Origin: Ensifer sp. IC3342
GTDB taxonomy: Bacteria > Pseudomonadota > Alphaproteobacteria > Rhizobiales > Rhizobiaceae
DNA length: 64,000 nt
NCBI RefSeq assembly: GCF_020193655.1
Contig: NZ_JADYVE010000015.1
Coordinates: forward strand, 36,943 to 100,942
Direction: 5' to 3'
Shown here: piece by piece, positions 54,437-62,742 of the stretch
Numbering within the stretch: the first letter of the stretch is position 1
Layout of the letters: each line of letters opens with the position of its first letter
Notes under the pieces: model-generated
Told to the model about the DNA's origin: nothing
The model's input: only the letters and a program-made list of their open reading frames with translations
Database searches by the model: none
Position numbers and translations under genes: made by a program

Positions 54437-55602
54437 AGGGCCTCCGGATGTGCAAGGAGTTCGGACAGGCGGGTGAGAAACTGGGCCGCATGCCGGCCGT
54501 GGCTCACTCTGTGATCGCCGGCGAGCGTTACCTGGATTACCTGGCGAATGGCTACGGCATTGCCAACGACCCAGGGGCGAGGGCTTGCTGTACCGCAGCC
54601 GACAATCGCCACCTGGTTCGGGTAGATGAGCGGAAAGACACTGTCGGCATTACCTTCGCCGAGGTTGGTGAGGGTGACGGTACCGTCCGTCATCTCGGAA
54701 CTGCGCAGCCGTCCGAGCCGGGCGCGGGGGACAAGCTCGGCGATCGCGCTCATCAGTTCGTCGACGCTTTTTGAATCGATGTCGCGGATCGCCGGGGCGA
54801 TCAGTCCGCCGCCGCGCAAGGCGGTCGCAAGTCCCATATGGACGACCGGCGACGGCCGAAAAGCGCCCTGCTCATAATGGCCGTTGAGCTCCGGCACTTG
54901 CTTCAGCGCCAGTGCTATCGCCTTCATCAGCGGTGCGATGTAAAGGAGCCGTCGTTCGATCGGACGCATGACATTCTGCGCCTCGAGCCAGTCGAACAGC
55001 GCAGTGGAATCAATCGCGTGCACGACCCAGTAGTGCGGGATCTCGCGATGGGAGCGGGCCATGGCGGCACCGATCGCCTTGCGCATCTCGTCGAGGTCTA
55101 GACCGGCTCGCCGGCTTCGTGGTGGGCTGGCTTCCCGCTCAGGCCCCGGGGGCAGCTGTTCAAGGCCGATGATACCGTCGGGGCCAGGGGACAAGTTCTC
55201 CGGCGATATGCCGAGGGCGGCGGCGCGCCGGCGCGCGGCGGGCGTGACGCGTAAAGGGGGCGGTGCTGCCGGCGCCGGTGTCTCTCCAGCGCTCACAAGC
55301 CGCTCGGGCGGCCTCGGTTCGACCGCCTTGGTCGTTTTAGCGGCGGGACCAGATGGTCCCTCTTCCGCGGGGCCGAGGATCGTCGCAAGCACGGTGCCGA
55401 CGGGAACCTTTCGTCCCGGCTGGACCCGCTGCTCGCCGATGATGCCCTCGTTGAAGACCTCGATCTCGATCGCGCCTTTCTGCGTTTCGACGAGCGCGAT
55501 GATATCGCCCCGCTCAACGCGATCGCCCGGCTCTTTGAACCACTCGACGAGCGTTGCGGCCTCCATGTCGGCGCCAAGCGACGGCATCTTGAACTCGATC
55601 AT
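54433..55602 (-). CDS. 2-oxoacid dehydrogenase dihydrolipoamide acyltransferase (E2)
   Basis: 389 aa. Domains: lipoyl (residues ~1-80, lipoyl-Lys in IALVETQKGAIEIEVFNEG), E1/E3-binding (RVTPAARRRAAALGISPENL), and acyltransferase (~165-389; DLDEMRKAIGAAMARSHREI, TLTNLGEG, late LAGDHRVSHGRHAAQFL). The active-site motif HxxxDG is HRVSHG here: the catalytic His is kept but the conserved Asp is His. ATGA overlaps on both sides. No E3 gene is present, so a genome-encoded lipoamide dehydrogenase would be borrowed. Confidence 0.87.
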   Translation of the reverse strand: MIEFKMPSLGADMEAATLVEWFKEPGDRVERGDIIALVETQKGAIEIEVFNEGIIGEQRVQPGRKVPVGTVLATILGPAEEGPSGPAAKTTKAVEPRPPERLVSAGETPAPAAPPPLRVTPAARRRAAALGISPENLSPGPDGIIGLEQLPPGPEREASPPRSRRAGLDLDEMRKAIGAAMARSHREIPHYWVVHAIDSTALFDWLEAQNVMRPIERRLLYIAPLMKAIALALKQVPELNGHYEQGAFRPSPVVHMGLATALRGGGLIAPAIRDIDSKSVDELMSAIAELVPRARLGRLRSSEMTDGTVTLTNLGEGNADSVFPLIYPNQVAIVGCGTASPRPWVVGNAVAIRQVIQVTLAGDHRVSHGRHAAQFLTRLSELLAHPEAL

Positions 55603-56585
55603 CGTCGCATCGCCTTCCTGACGGCAGCGGCGATCGATTGCGGCTGGGGAAGCGCCGCCTGTTCGAGATGCTTCGGATAAGGGATCGGCACCTCAGCGCT
55701 GCAGACCCGCTCCACCGCGCCGTCGAGATCGTAGAAGGCCTGCTCGGTAATCCGGCTGGAAATTTCGGCCGCAAGACTGCCGCTCCGCCAGGCCTCGTCG
55801 ACGATGACGGCGCGGTGCGTTTTCCTGACCGAGGCGACGATCGTCTCATCGTCGAGCGGGCGCAGAATTCTAAGGTCGATCACCTCACAGTCGATGCCTT
55901 CGCCGGCGAGCATCTCGGCCGCATTCAGCGCCTTCTTCACTGAGGCGCTGTGGGCGATGACGGTCGCATCGGAACCCTCGCGGCGTTTTGCCGCCTTGGT
56001 GATATCGACGGACATGTCCCCCTCGGCCGGGAGTTCGTCCTCGTCATTGTAAAGTGTCGCATGTTCCATGATGACCACGGGATCCGGGTCCAGAAGAGCC
56101 GGCCAAAGCATGCCGCGAGCGTCCGCGACCGTCGCCGGCGCCAGAACCCGTATGCCGGGGATGTGGCCGTACCAGCCCTCCAGGCTGTGGGAATGCTGCG
56201 CCGCCAGCTGGCGCCCTGCGCCGGTCGCCATACGGATGACGATCGGCACGGAGAATTGTCCGCCCGACATATGCCGGAGCGTCGCGGCGCTGTTGACGAT
56301 CTGGTCGAGGGCCAGCAGGCTGAAATTGATCGTCATGATTTCGACAATCGGCCGCATTCCGCCAAGCGCCGCCCCGATACCTGCGCCGACGAAGGCCGAT
56401 TCCGAGAGTGGCGCATCGCGAATACGCTCGTCGCCGAACTCCGCCGGCAGGCCGAGCGAGCAGGCATAGGCGCCGCCGTAGCGGTTGACGTCCTCGCCCA
56501 TCAGAAAGACCCGCTTGTCCCTTGCCAGCGCCTCGCGCAGCGCTTCGCGCACGGCTTCGCGATAGTTCATGCGGCGTACGGTCAT
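55599..56585 (-). CDS. 2-oxoacid dehydrogenase E1 beta subunit
   Basis: 328 aa from the ATG at 56585, overlapping the E1 alpha stop. Typical PDH/acetoin-type beta chain: MNYREAVREALREALARDKR, VFLMGEDVNRYGGAY, RIRDAPLSESAFVGAGIGAA, MRPIVEIM, QLAAQHSHSLEGWYGHIPGI, CEVIDLRILRPLDDETIV, and IPYPKHLEQAALPQ. With E1 alpha it forms the thiamin-diphosphate decarboxylase. Confidence 0.9.
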   Translation of the reverse strand: MTVRRMNYREAVREALREALARDKRVFLMGEDVNRYGGAYACSLGLPAEFGDERIRDAPLSESAFVGAGIGAALGGMRPIVEIMTINFSLLALDQIVNSAATLRHMSGGQFSVPIVIRMATGAGRQLAAQHSHSLEGWYGHIPGIRVLAPATVADARGMLWPALLDPDPVVIMEHATLYNDEDELPAEGDMSVDITKAAKRREGSDATVIAHSASVKKALNAAEMLAGEGIDCEVIDLRILRPLDDETIVASVRKTHRAVIVDEAWRSGSLAAEISSRITEQAFYDLDGAVERVCSAEVPIPYPKHLEQAALPQPQSIAAAVRKAMRR

Positions 56586-57586
56586 GGCTCGGTCTCCGGG
56601 CGCGGCGAGACGACATCCGTCGCAAGATCCTCGACCGGCTCCCATTCCGCCGCTTCGGCGAAGCCGACGGCCGTGTCGATTTCCCTTGCGACATCCACCT
56701 CGATCTCCTGCCGGTCGTCTGGGTGCAGAACGCCGGCGGACAGGGCCCAGTCGGAAAACAGCGTGAGCGGATCCCGCTTCTTCCAGGCCTCGATCTCGGC
56801 TTTCTCGCGATAGAGATCGGCATCGAACATCGAGTGCGCGCGGAAGCGATAGGTCTTGGCCTCGATGAAGCGTGGACCCTCGCCACGGCGTACCGCATGC
56901 ACGGCACGGCGTGCCGCGGCTTCGACGTCCACGACGTTCATCCCGTCGACCGCCTCTGAAGCGATACCATAAACGGCAGCGCGTGTGCTGATGGAAGGAT
57001 TGGACTGCGACCGGGCAAGTGCCGTGCCCATGGCATAGAGATTGTTCTCGCAGACGAAGAGCACCGGCAGATGCCAGAGGGCGGCGAGGTTCAGCGACTC
57101 GTGAAACTCGCCTTCCGCGGCCGCCCCCTCGCCAAAGAAGCAGCAGGTCGCTCGCTCGATCCCCAACATCTTGTCCGCAAGCGCGAGGCCGACGGCGAGC
57201 GGCAGTCCGCCGGCGACGATCGCATTGCCGCCGAAAAAGCGATGGCGAGCCGAGAAGATGTGCATGGAACCGCCGCGGCCCCGGCTGGAGCCCGCCGCCT
57301 TACCGAACATTTCGGCCATGACCTCGCTCATCGGCAGGCCGCGGACCAGGGCGTGACCATGCTCCCGATAGGTCGCAACGATCGCTTCGTCTTCCGCAAG
57401 CGCCGAGATCACGCCGACGGCATTCGCCTCCTCGCCGATATAGAGGTGCAGAAAGCCGCGGATCTTCTCCTGGGTGTAGAGCTCGGCACACTTTTCCTCG
57501 AAACGGCGGATGCGCGTCATCTGGCGCAAGAGCTCGACAGCGTGCTCGCGGGTCAGGTGGACGCGGTCGTCAGCGATGTTCCTCAT
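56582..57586 (-). CDS. 2-oxoacid dehydrogenase E1 alpha subunit
   Basis: 334 aa. Pyruvate/acetoin-dehydrogenase-type alpha chain: LLRQMTRIRRFEEKCAELYT, FLHLYIGEEANAVGVISAL, TPP-binding GEGAAAEGEFHESLNLAALW with FVCENN, GIASEAVDGMNV, RFRAHSMFDADLYR (phosphorylation-loop region). Start overlaps the synthetase stop (ATGA). Confidence 0.9.
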   Translation of the reverse strand: MRNIADDRVHLTREHAVELLRQMTRIRRFEEKCAELYTQEKIRGFLHLYIGEEANAVGVISALAEDEAIVATYREHGHALVRGLPMSEVMAEMFGKAAGSSRGRGGSMHIFSARHRFFGGNAIVAGGLPLAVGLALADKMLGIERATCCFFGEGAAAEGEFHESLNLAALWHLPVLFVCENNLYAMGTALARSQSNPSISTRAAVYGIASEAVDGMNVVDVEAAARRAVHAVRRGEGPRFIEAKTYRFRAHSMFDADLYREKAEIEAWKKRDPLTLFSDWALSAGVLHPDDRQEIEVDVAREIDTAVGFAEAAEWEPVEDLATDVVSPRPETEP

Positions 57587-59328
57587 TTTTCCACCTCGAG
57601 CGTCGAGGTATCGCCCTCAGGCAGGCCGAGTTCGCGCGCCTTCAAGAGCCGCCGCATCACCTTCCCGGAGCGGGTCTTCGGAAGGCTATGGCAGAACTCG
57701 ATATAGCGGGGCGCAACGGCAGGCCCGAGCCGCTTGCGGGCATGGGCGAGCAGATCCTTGCGCAAGGTCTCGTCCGGCGTGTGGCCGGAGCGCAGTGCCA
57801 CGAACGCCTTGACCACTTCCATCGCAACCGGATCTGGTATGCCGATCACGCCGGCCTCGGCGACGGCCGGATGTTCCAGCAATGCACTTTCGACCTCGAA
57901 AGGTCCGATCAGATGTCCGGCCGATTTGATGACGTCGTCGGCGCGGCCGACGAACCAATAATAGCCGTCGGCATCGCGCCTGACGAGGTCACCGGTCAGG
58001 TACCAGCTGTCGACGAAGCACTTGCGATAGCGCTCCTCCTCGTTGAGGTAGCCGATGAACATCGAAGGCCATCCCGCCTTCAGCGCCAGTTCGCCCTGCT
58101 CATCCGGCATTTCGACGAAGCTCACCGCCCCGGACGCCTCGCGCTTGGTCACGGCCGCTTCGATCCCCGGAACCGGCCGCCCCATCGAGCCCGGCCTGAT
58201 CGGCATCGAGAGAAAATTGGAGATCATGATGCCGCCTGTCTCGGTCTGCCACCAGTTGTCGTGGATCGGGCGCTTCAAGACATCGCGGCCCCAGATCACC
58301 GCCTGCGGGTTGAGCGGCTCGCCGACGCTGGCGATCAGGCGTAAACGGCTGAGGTCGTAGCGCTGCGGCAGGTCGTCGCCAGCTTTCATGAGCATGCGCA
58401 CCGCGGTCGGTGCTGTGTACCAGACGGTCACTCTTTCGCGCTCGAGATTGCCGTACCACCTTTGCGCATCGAATTCCTCCTCGTCGGAGACGATTGTGCA
58501 GCCGATCAAAAGCGGCGCAATGATGCCGTAAGAGGTACCCGTCACCCAACCGGGGTCGGCCGTGCACCAGAAGATGTCGTCCGGTTTCAGGTCCAGTGCG
58601 TAAGCCGCCGTCAGCTTGTGGGCGACGGCCGCACCGTGCACATGCATCGCTCCCTTCGGCCGGCCCGTCGTGCCGCTGGTGAAATGGATGATGGCGAGGT
58701 CATCCGCGCGGGTCGGTGCGATCCGGCACGTTGTCGGTTGTCCGGCGAGCGCCACGTCGAAATCCACGCCGCCATCGCCGCCGCCGACGAGGACGACCGT
58801 CCTCAGGCTCGGCAGGTCGGCGAGAACCGGCTTTACCTTACGCTCGAAGAACCGTGCGGTAGTAACCAGCGCCTTCGCCTCGGCGATCTGCATGCGCGCC
58901 TTGATCGGCTCCGGGCCGAAGGCGGAGAAGAGGGGACTGAACACGGCACCTCTCTTCAAGATCCCGAGGGCGGCGATGTAGAGTGCCGGCATGCGACCGA
59001 GAAGTGTGAAGACGCGGTCGCCCGGCACAACCCCCAGATCGGCGAGCGCATTGGCAAAGCGGGCACTGTCTTCGGCAAGCCTCGCATAGGTCAATGTCGT
59101 CGCCGGACTTTCCGAAGCGAGCGAGCGCAACGCGATGCGGTCGCCTTCTCCTGCGGCTACGTGACGGTCGGCTGCTTCGTAGGCAATGTTGAAACAGCCG
59201 GGGGCATCCGCGCGGCGACCGAAGGTTTCTTCGGGCGTGGGCCAGACAAAGCCATGGTGGACCGTTTCGTAGTCAACCAGGTTCGGCGGCGACCACTCAG
59301 TGTCGTCCGTCTTCCTTTCGATGACCAT
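57583..59328 (-). CDS. Acetyl/acyl-CoA synthetase (AcsA-like)
   Basis: 581 aa from the ATG at 59328 with GAGGAGGAGG upstream; the frame extends to 59394 over the box region. AMP-binding loop IHFTSGTTGRPKGAMHVHGA, NWWQTETGGIM, SWYLTGDLVRRDADGYYWFV, GRADDVIKSAGHLIGPFEVE, catalytic Lys in LPKTRSGKVMRRLL. Resembles acetate-type ligases. First gene of the synthetase-E1-E1-E2-ACP operon. It could activate acetate or another short acid with CoA. Confidence 0.88.
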   Translation of the reverse strand: MVIERKTDDTEWSPPNLVDYETVHHGFVWPTPEETFGRRADAPGCFNIAYEAADRHVAAGEGDRIALRSLASESPATTLTYARLAEDSARFANALADLGVVPGDRVFTLLGRMPALYIAALGILKRGAVFSPLFSAFGPEPIKARMQIAEAKALVTTARFFERKVKPVLADLPSLRTVVLVGGGDGGVDFDVALAGQPTTCRIAPTRADDLAIIHFTSGTTGRPKGAMHVHGAAVAHKLTAAYALDLKPDDIFWCTADPGWVTGTSYGIIAPLLIGCTIVSDEEEFDAQRWYGNLERERVTVWYTAPTAVRMLMKAGDDLPQRYDLSRLRLIASVGEPLNPQAVIWGRDVLKRPIHDNWWQTETGGIMISNFLSMPIRPGSMGRPVPGIEAAVTKREASGAVSFVEMPDEQGELALKAGWPSMFIGYLNEEERYRKCFVDSWYLTGDLVRRDADGYYWFVGRADDVIKSAGHLIGPFEVESALLEHPAVAEAGVIGIPDPVAMEVVKAFVALRSGHTPDETLRKDLLAHARKRLGPAVAPRYIEFCHSLPKTRSGKVMRRLLKARELGLPEGDTSTLEVEK

Positions 59329-59380
59329 GGCCTCCTCCTCCTCGAAAGAAAGAGAGTGATCCGAATGGGGGCGGACAGCA

Positions 59381-59394
59381 TTGATTACGGTCAA
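59381..59394. promoter_or_regulatory. FixK/FNR-type box before the synthetase/E1/E2/ACP operon
   Basis: TTGATTACGGTCAA matches TTGAY-N4-RTCAA perfectly and begins 53 bases upstream of the synthetase start. Confidence 0.6.
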
Positions 59395-59486
59395 AGATCG
59401 TCTTCCGCGGTTCGCTGAGCGCTTCGCTTACGACAGGCCGACCTGACTGGATAATTGTCCCGCTCCTTCCATTCCGGTTCGGCTGA

Positions 59487-59500
59487 TTGAGCCGGATCAA
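59487..59500. promoter_or_regulatory. FixK/FNR-type box before the DLH-like/PRTase genes
   Basis: TTGAGCCGGATCAA fits with one mismatch and ends 77 bases before the plus-strand gene at 59577. Confidence 0.5.
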
Positions 59501-59576
59501 AGTCATTCAGTGGCCCTGTGCGACACTAAAACCCGCCAAAAGTCATTGCATTCCCTTCTTGAGAGGCGAACCAACC

Positions 59577-60178
59577 ATGACATCCGGCACTGCGCAGATG
59601 ACAACCAACCTATCCGAGGTAATCGATATCGAGGTTTCGCCGCACGGCTTGCCGGGTTGCCTTCGCCTTCCGCCAAGAACACCGCGCGGCGTAGTCGTCT
59701 TCGCTCATGGCAGCGGCTCCAGCCGCAGGAGCCCACGCAACGCTTATGTTGCCGAGGCGCTGCGGCGGCAGGGCTTTGCAACCGTCCTCTTCGACCTCCT
59801 CAGCGACGAGGAGGCTGCAAATCGCGTCAACATGTTCGATATCCCGCTTCTGGGCGAGAGGATGGTTGGCGCATGCAGGTGGGTGTCGACGGCAGACTGC
59901 ACCCAAGGGCTGCCGGTCGGGCTTTTCGGCGCGAGCACCGGCGCAGCAGTGGCTCTTGAAGCGGCGGCCGAGCTCGGCGACCGGGTGTCTGCGTTGGTCT
60001 CCCGAGGCGGTCGCCCGGACCTCGCGGCGGCGCCCGAAGAGGTCAGGAGCCCGACGCTTCTGATCGTGGGGGGATCGGAGCTCGGAACCGGGAACGCTCG
60101 ATGCGGTAGTCGCCGCCGCAGCGGAGTGGTTCGGCCACTACTGCCGTCAGCGCGAAGACGAACAGGAACGGAGATAGG
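59577..60178 (+). pseudogene. Alpha/beta hydrolase (dienelactone-hydrolase-like), internally deleted
   Basis: Normal from MTSGTAQMTTNLSEVIDIEV through GVVVFAHGSGSSRRSPRNAY to the nucleophile elbow LFGASTGAAVALEA and SPTLLIVGGSE. At ~60085 about 40 codons are missing and the frame shifts; the true C-terminus EPGTLDAVVAAAAEWFGHYC then ends at 60178. The lost piece holds the acid/His half of the triad. Ends just before the phosphoribosyltransferase gene, with which it probably once formed an operon. Confidence 0.75.
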
Positions 60179-60181
60179 AGC

Positions 60182-60823
60182 GTGCGTTTCTCGAACCGCT
60201 CCGAGGCGGGAAAGCAGCTGGCGAAGGCGCTCGAACATTATCGGGGCCAGGATGTGGTCGTGTTCGCGCTGCCGCGCGGTGGCGTGCCGGTTGCGGCCGA
60301 GGTCGCAAGCCATCTTGGGGCGCCGCTTGACCTTCTTCTGGTGCGCAAGATCGGTGTACCCTGGTGGCCGGAACTCGCGATGGGGGCAGTGATAGACGGC
60401 GGCAAGCCGGCGGTCGTGCGCAACGAGGAGACGATCCGCTTTGCCGGCATTTCCGGTTCCGAATTCAATTCCATCTGCGAAACGGAACTCGCCGAGATCG
60501 AACGCCGGCGGCGCCGATATTTTGTGGTTTGCGCTCCACTGGACGTTATCGGTCGCATCGCAATCATCGTCGATGACGGGATAGCGACCGGGGCCACCGT
60601 CCGCGCTGCTGTTGCCGGGCTTAGGCAACGGAAACCCGCGAAAATAATCGTTGCCGTTCCGGTCGCTTCTCGAACGGCGGTGGCGGAGTTACAGGCTGAT
60701 GCGGATGAAGTCGTTTGCCTGCTTCAGCCACCGATAATGGGCGCCATCGGCTATTTTTACCACGATTTCGCTCAACTCACCGATGACGACGTCGTTCGAT
60801 TGCTCGCTGCACGCTCCGCCTGA
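60182..60823 (+). CDS. Phosphoribosyltransferase family protein
   Basis: 213 aa from a GTG at 60182 with TAGGAG upstream. PRPP-binding loop AIIVDDGIATGATVRAAVAG; N-terminal hood FALPRGGVPVAAEVASHLGA, PLDLLLVRKIGVP. This stand-alone type is often fused to, or beside, dienelactone-hydrolase genes in stress islands, as here. Substrate unknown. Confidence 0.87.
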   Translation: MRFSNRSEAGKQLAKALEHYRGQDVVVFALPRGGVPVAAEVASHLGAPLDLLLVRKIGVPWWPELAMGAVIDGGKPAVVRNEETIRFAGISGSEFNSICETELAEIERRRRRYFVVCAPLDVIGRIAIIVDDGIATGATVRAAVAGLRQRKPAKIIVAVPVASRTAVAELQADADEVVCLLQPPIMGAIGYFYHDFAQLTDDDVVRLLAARSA

Positions 60824-60827
60824 GCCA

Positions 60828-60927
60828 CTACAGCGCCGCGCGTCTTATCAGGCGCGCAAGGATCGCTGCAGCACTTTGAATTGCTGCATGTCCTTAAACC
60901 GAGGTTGATTTAAGGAGACATGCAGCA
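60828..60927. repeat. RIME (Rhizobium-specific intergenic mosaic element)
   Basis: About 100 bases with two imperfect palindromes: CTACAGCG...CGCTGCAG (60828-60872) and CTGCATGTCCTTAAA...TTTAAGGAGACATGCAG (60883-60925), joined by CACTTTGAATTG. Both parts match my memory of the published RIME1 layout. Directly after the phosphoribosyltransferase stop; could also act as a transcript-ending hairpin. Confidence 0.8.
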
Positions 60928-60965
60928 GGCGAGCGCACTCGCTCGCCTAGTCAAGTGGCGGGTCC

Positions 60966-60979
60966 TTGCGCGGCATCAA
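60966..60979. promoter_or_regulatory. Weak FixK/FNR-like box before the hibernation factor
   Basis: TTGCGCGGCATCAA has one good half (ATCAA) and two mismatches in the other, and ends 61 bases before the ATG at 61041. Position fits, sequence is marginal. Confidence 0.3.
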
Positions 60980-61040
60980 TGTGGTGCGCAGCGAATGCGA
61001 GCACGCTGACCACGGTTGCAACAACGATGTGAGTAGGATC

Positions 61041-61592
61041 ATGGAAATCACCCCACAAGTTCGGTTTCGCGGGATGGACCCTTCTGTCACAGTGGAGGCG
61101 GCGGTGCGTGAGCGAATTGCGCGGCTCGAGCGCTTTCACAAAAGGATCACTGCCTGCAGCGTCGTCATCGAGGCGCCCCATCGCCACGGTCGCAACGGCT
61201 CCATCTACCATGTCCGCGTCAACGTCGGCGTGCCCGGGCGCAAGATCGTCGTGGGGCGCGAACGCGAGGAAAATCATGCCCATGAGGACGTGCTCATCGC
61301 GGTCCGCGACAGTTTCGATGCTGCGCAACGACAGCTTGAGGATGCCGTGCGCGAAATGAGCGGCTATCGCGTGAAACCACATCCGGAGAGGCTTCATGGA
61401 AAGGTGACACGGCTCGCGCCGGAGGAAGGCTTCGGCTTCATCGCGGCGCTGGACGGGCGTGAATTCTTCTTCCGCCGCGAAAGCATGGCGTCGGGCGACC
61501 AATGGAAACAGCTGAAAATCGGAATAGAAGTGAGGTTTGCCGAGCACGACGGCGAAAAAGGACCATTTGCTTCTGCGGTGACCATCGTTTGA
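61041..61592 (+). CDS. Ribosome hibernation factor (HPF/RaiA) fused to a cold-shock-like domain
   Basis: 183 aa from the ATG at 61041. Residues 1-~110 are the S30AE/HPF fold (MEITPQVRFRGMDPSVTVEA, RIARLERFHKRITACSVVIE, VRVNVGVPGRKIVVGRER, DVLIAVRDSFDAAQRQLEDA). Residues ~119-183 are cold-shock/OB-like (HGKVTRLAPEEGFGFIAALD, GREFFFRRES). Likely parks ribosomes in stationary or low-oxygen cells, the second domain adding RNA contacts. Fits its neighbours (USP, PRTase). Confidence 0.87.
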   Translation: MEITPQVRFRGMDPSVTVEAAVRERIARLERFHKRITACSVVIEAPHRHGRNGSIYHVRVNVGVPGRKIVVGREREENHAHEDVLIAVRDSFDAAQRQLEDAVREMSGYRVKPHPERLHGKVTRLAPEEGFGFIAALDGREFFFRRESMASGDQWKQLKIGIEVRFAEHDGEKGPFASAVTIV

Positions 61593-61893
61593 AATGATCT
61601 GCGAGAAGAGAAGGTTTAGTCGCCTCCACTCGTTAGAACGGTTCTTGTCCAGCCTTCTCGCACGATGCGCTGTCCTGAATTCCGGCCGCGCGTCCGGGTG
61701 ACGACGACGCTTCGGCCCTCTGGTTCGCGTTGGGACATTTCCGTGACGCGAGACCGGCCCAGCCGATCGGCTCTATGGAGGCCTCAAGGCAGAGAGAGTG
61801 AAGGCAACCGCAACCCAGGAGGGGTGAGTTCCCGCGTTCTTAAAAGTCGGAGAGATTCATCACTTTCGTGTCGTGACGCCCTAATGGCCTTTA
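61593..61893. other. Intergenic, long-loop inverted repeat
   Basis: Arms TGCGAGAAG (61600-61608) and CTTCTCGCA (61654-61662) with a ~45-base loop; too open for a normal terminator. No gene. Confidence 0.35.
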
Positions 61894-62364
61894 CTATCGA
61901 TATCGGGCGAAACGCGCGATGGCGAGATCCAGGCTCAGTTTACTCGGGTGTTCGCCGAAACCTTCCAGCGCTCGGTCAGCCGCCTCGAGATCGGCGATGT
62001 AGGTCATGAGGATGGCGCGAAACTCATCGTAGGTGATTGGCTCCGGACTGGGATTGACGGGAATCGGAGCACGCAAGCCGAAGAGAGATTGGAAATCCGC
62101 GGCGTTAGGGGCGAAGCCAGCTCGGTAGAGCGACTGCGACAAGTTCTGAAACGCCCGCACCGATCGAACCAGTCCGAGACCAAGCTGCGCATCCGCGTTG
62201 CTGGCATTAGCTCTGGTCAGGGCAAGGAGTTGCTCGTCAGCCTGCCCGAGGTCGCCGCTCGCAAGATACTCCTGGACAAGAGCCGTGGCATTGTCTTGAG
62301 CTTTCCCAAGCCAGGGGCCGCACAGGCGACCAAGAGCGACAGAACAAAAGCCCTCAGGATCTTC
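61894..62364 (-). pseudogene. Secreted protein related to the EF-hand remnant (copy 2), frameshifted and truncated
   Basis: ATG at 62364 gives the signal peptide MKILRAFVLSLLVACAAPGL; near 62312 one missing G shifts the frame into KAQDNATALVQEYLASGDLG, QADEQLLALTRANASNADAQ, LGLGLVRSVRAFQNLSQSLY, to PIPVNPSPEPITYDEFRAIL, MTYIADLEAADRALEGFG. The C-terminus stops early (ARFARYR) without the EF-hand seen in copy 1. About 130 bases near the 3' end are almost identical to 35790-35925. Periplasmic, function unknown. Confidence 0.6.
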
Positions 62365-62405
62365 ATGTCGTCTCCTCCAGTCTGTGTAGGCAACACCAGT
62401 TGCAA

Positions 62406-62742
62406 TCATCGACCCTGCCGAAAGAAAGCCCCGCCGAGGCCGAAGCCAAGGCGGGTGAAGGTCGACGCGCAGGCGCACGCCGGTGCGGGGAATACTGCCT
62501 AATTTAAATACCATTGGGGGTGGCTGCATTGACGGGGCGCAAAGAATGAAATGCCGCCTGCCAGTCGTTGGAGGAAATCGCGGGGAGCAAACGGCAAAGG
62601 CGGGATGTGCAACGAACGCCCCGGGGACAGGGCCCCGCTTGTGTCACCGCCGGCAACATCGGCTCTAGAGGCTGAGGGCTCTTGCAGGTTGAGGTAGCTG
62701 CATTCAACGTGCCGGACGGTCCCCCGTTGGCGTTGCCGCCGT
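62406..62742. other. Intergenic, nothing firm
   Basis: No supported gene. A weak TTGACGGGGCGCAA (62530) resembles a FixK box with two mismatches. Confidence 0.3.

Noticed and set aside
61600..61662. Terminator after the HPF gene
   Set aside because: Nine-base arms but a ~45-base loop and no T-run.
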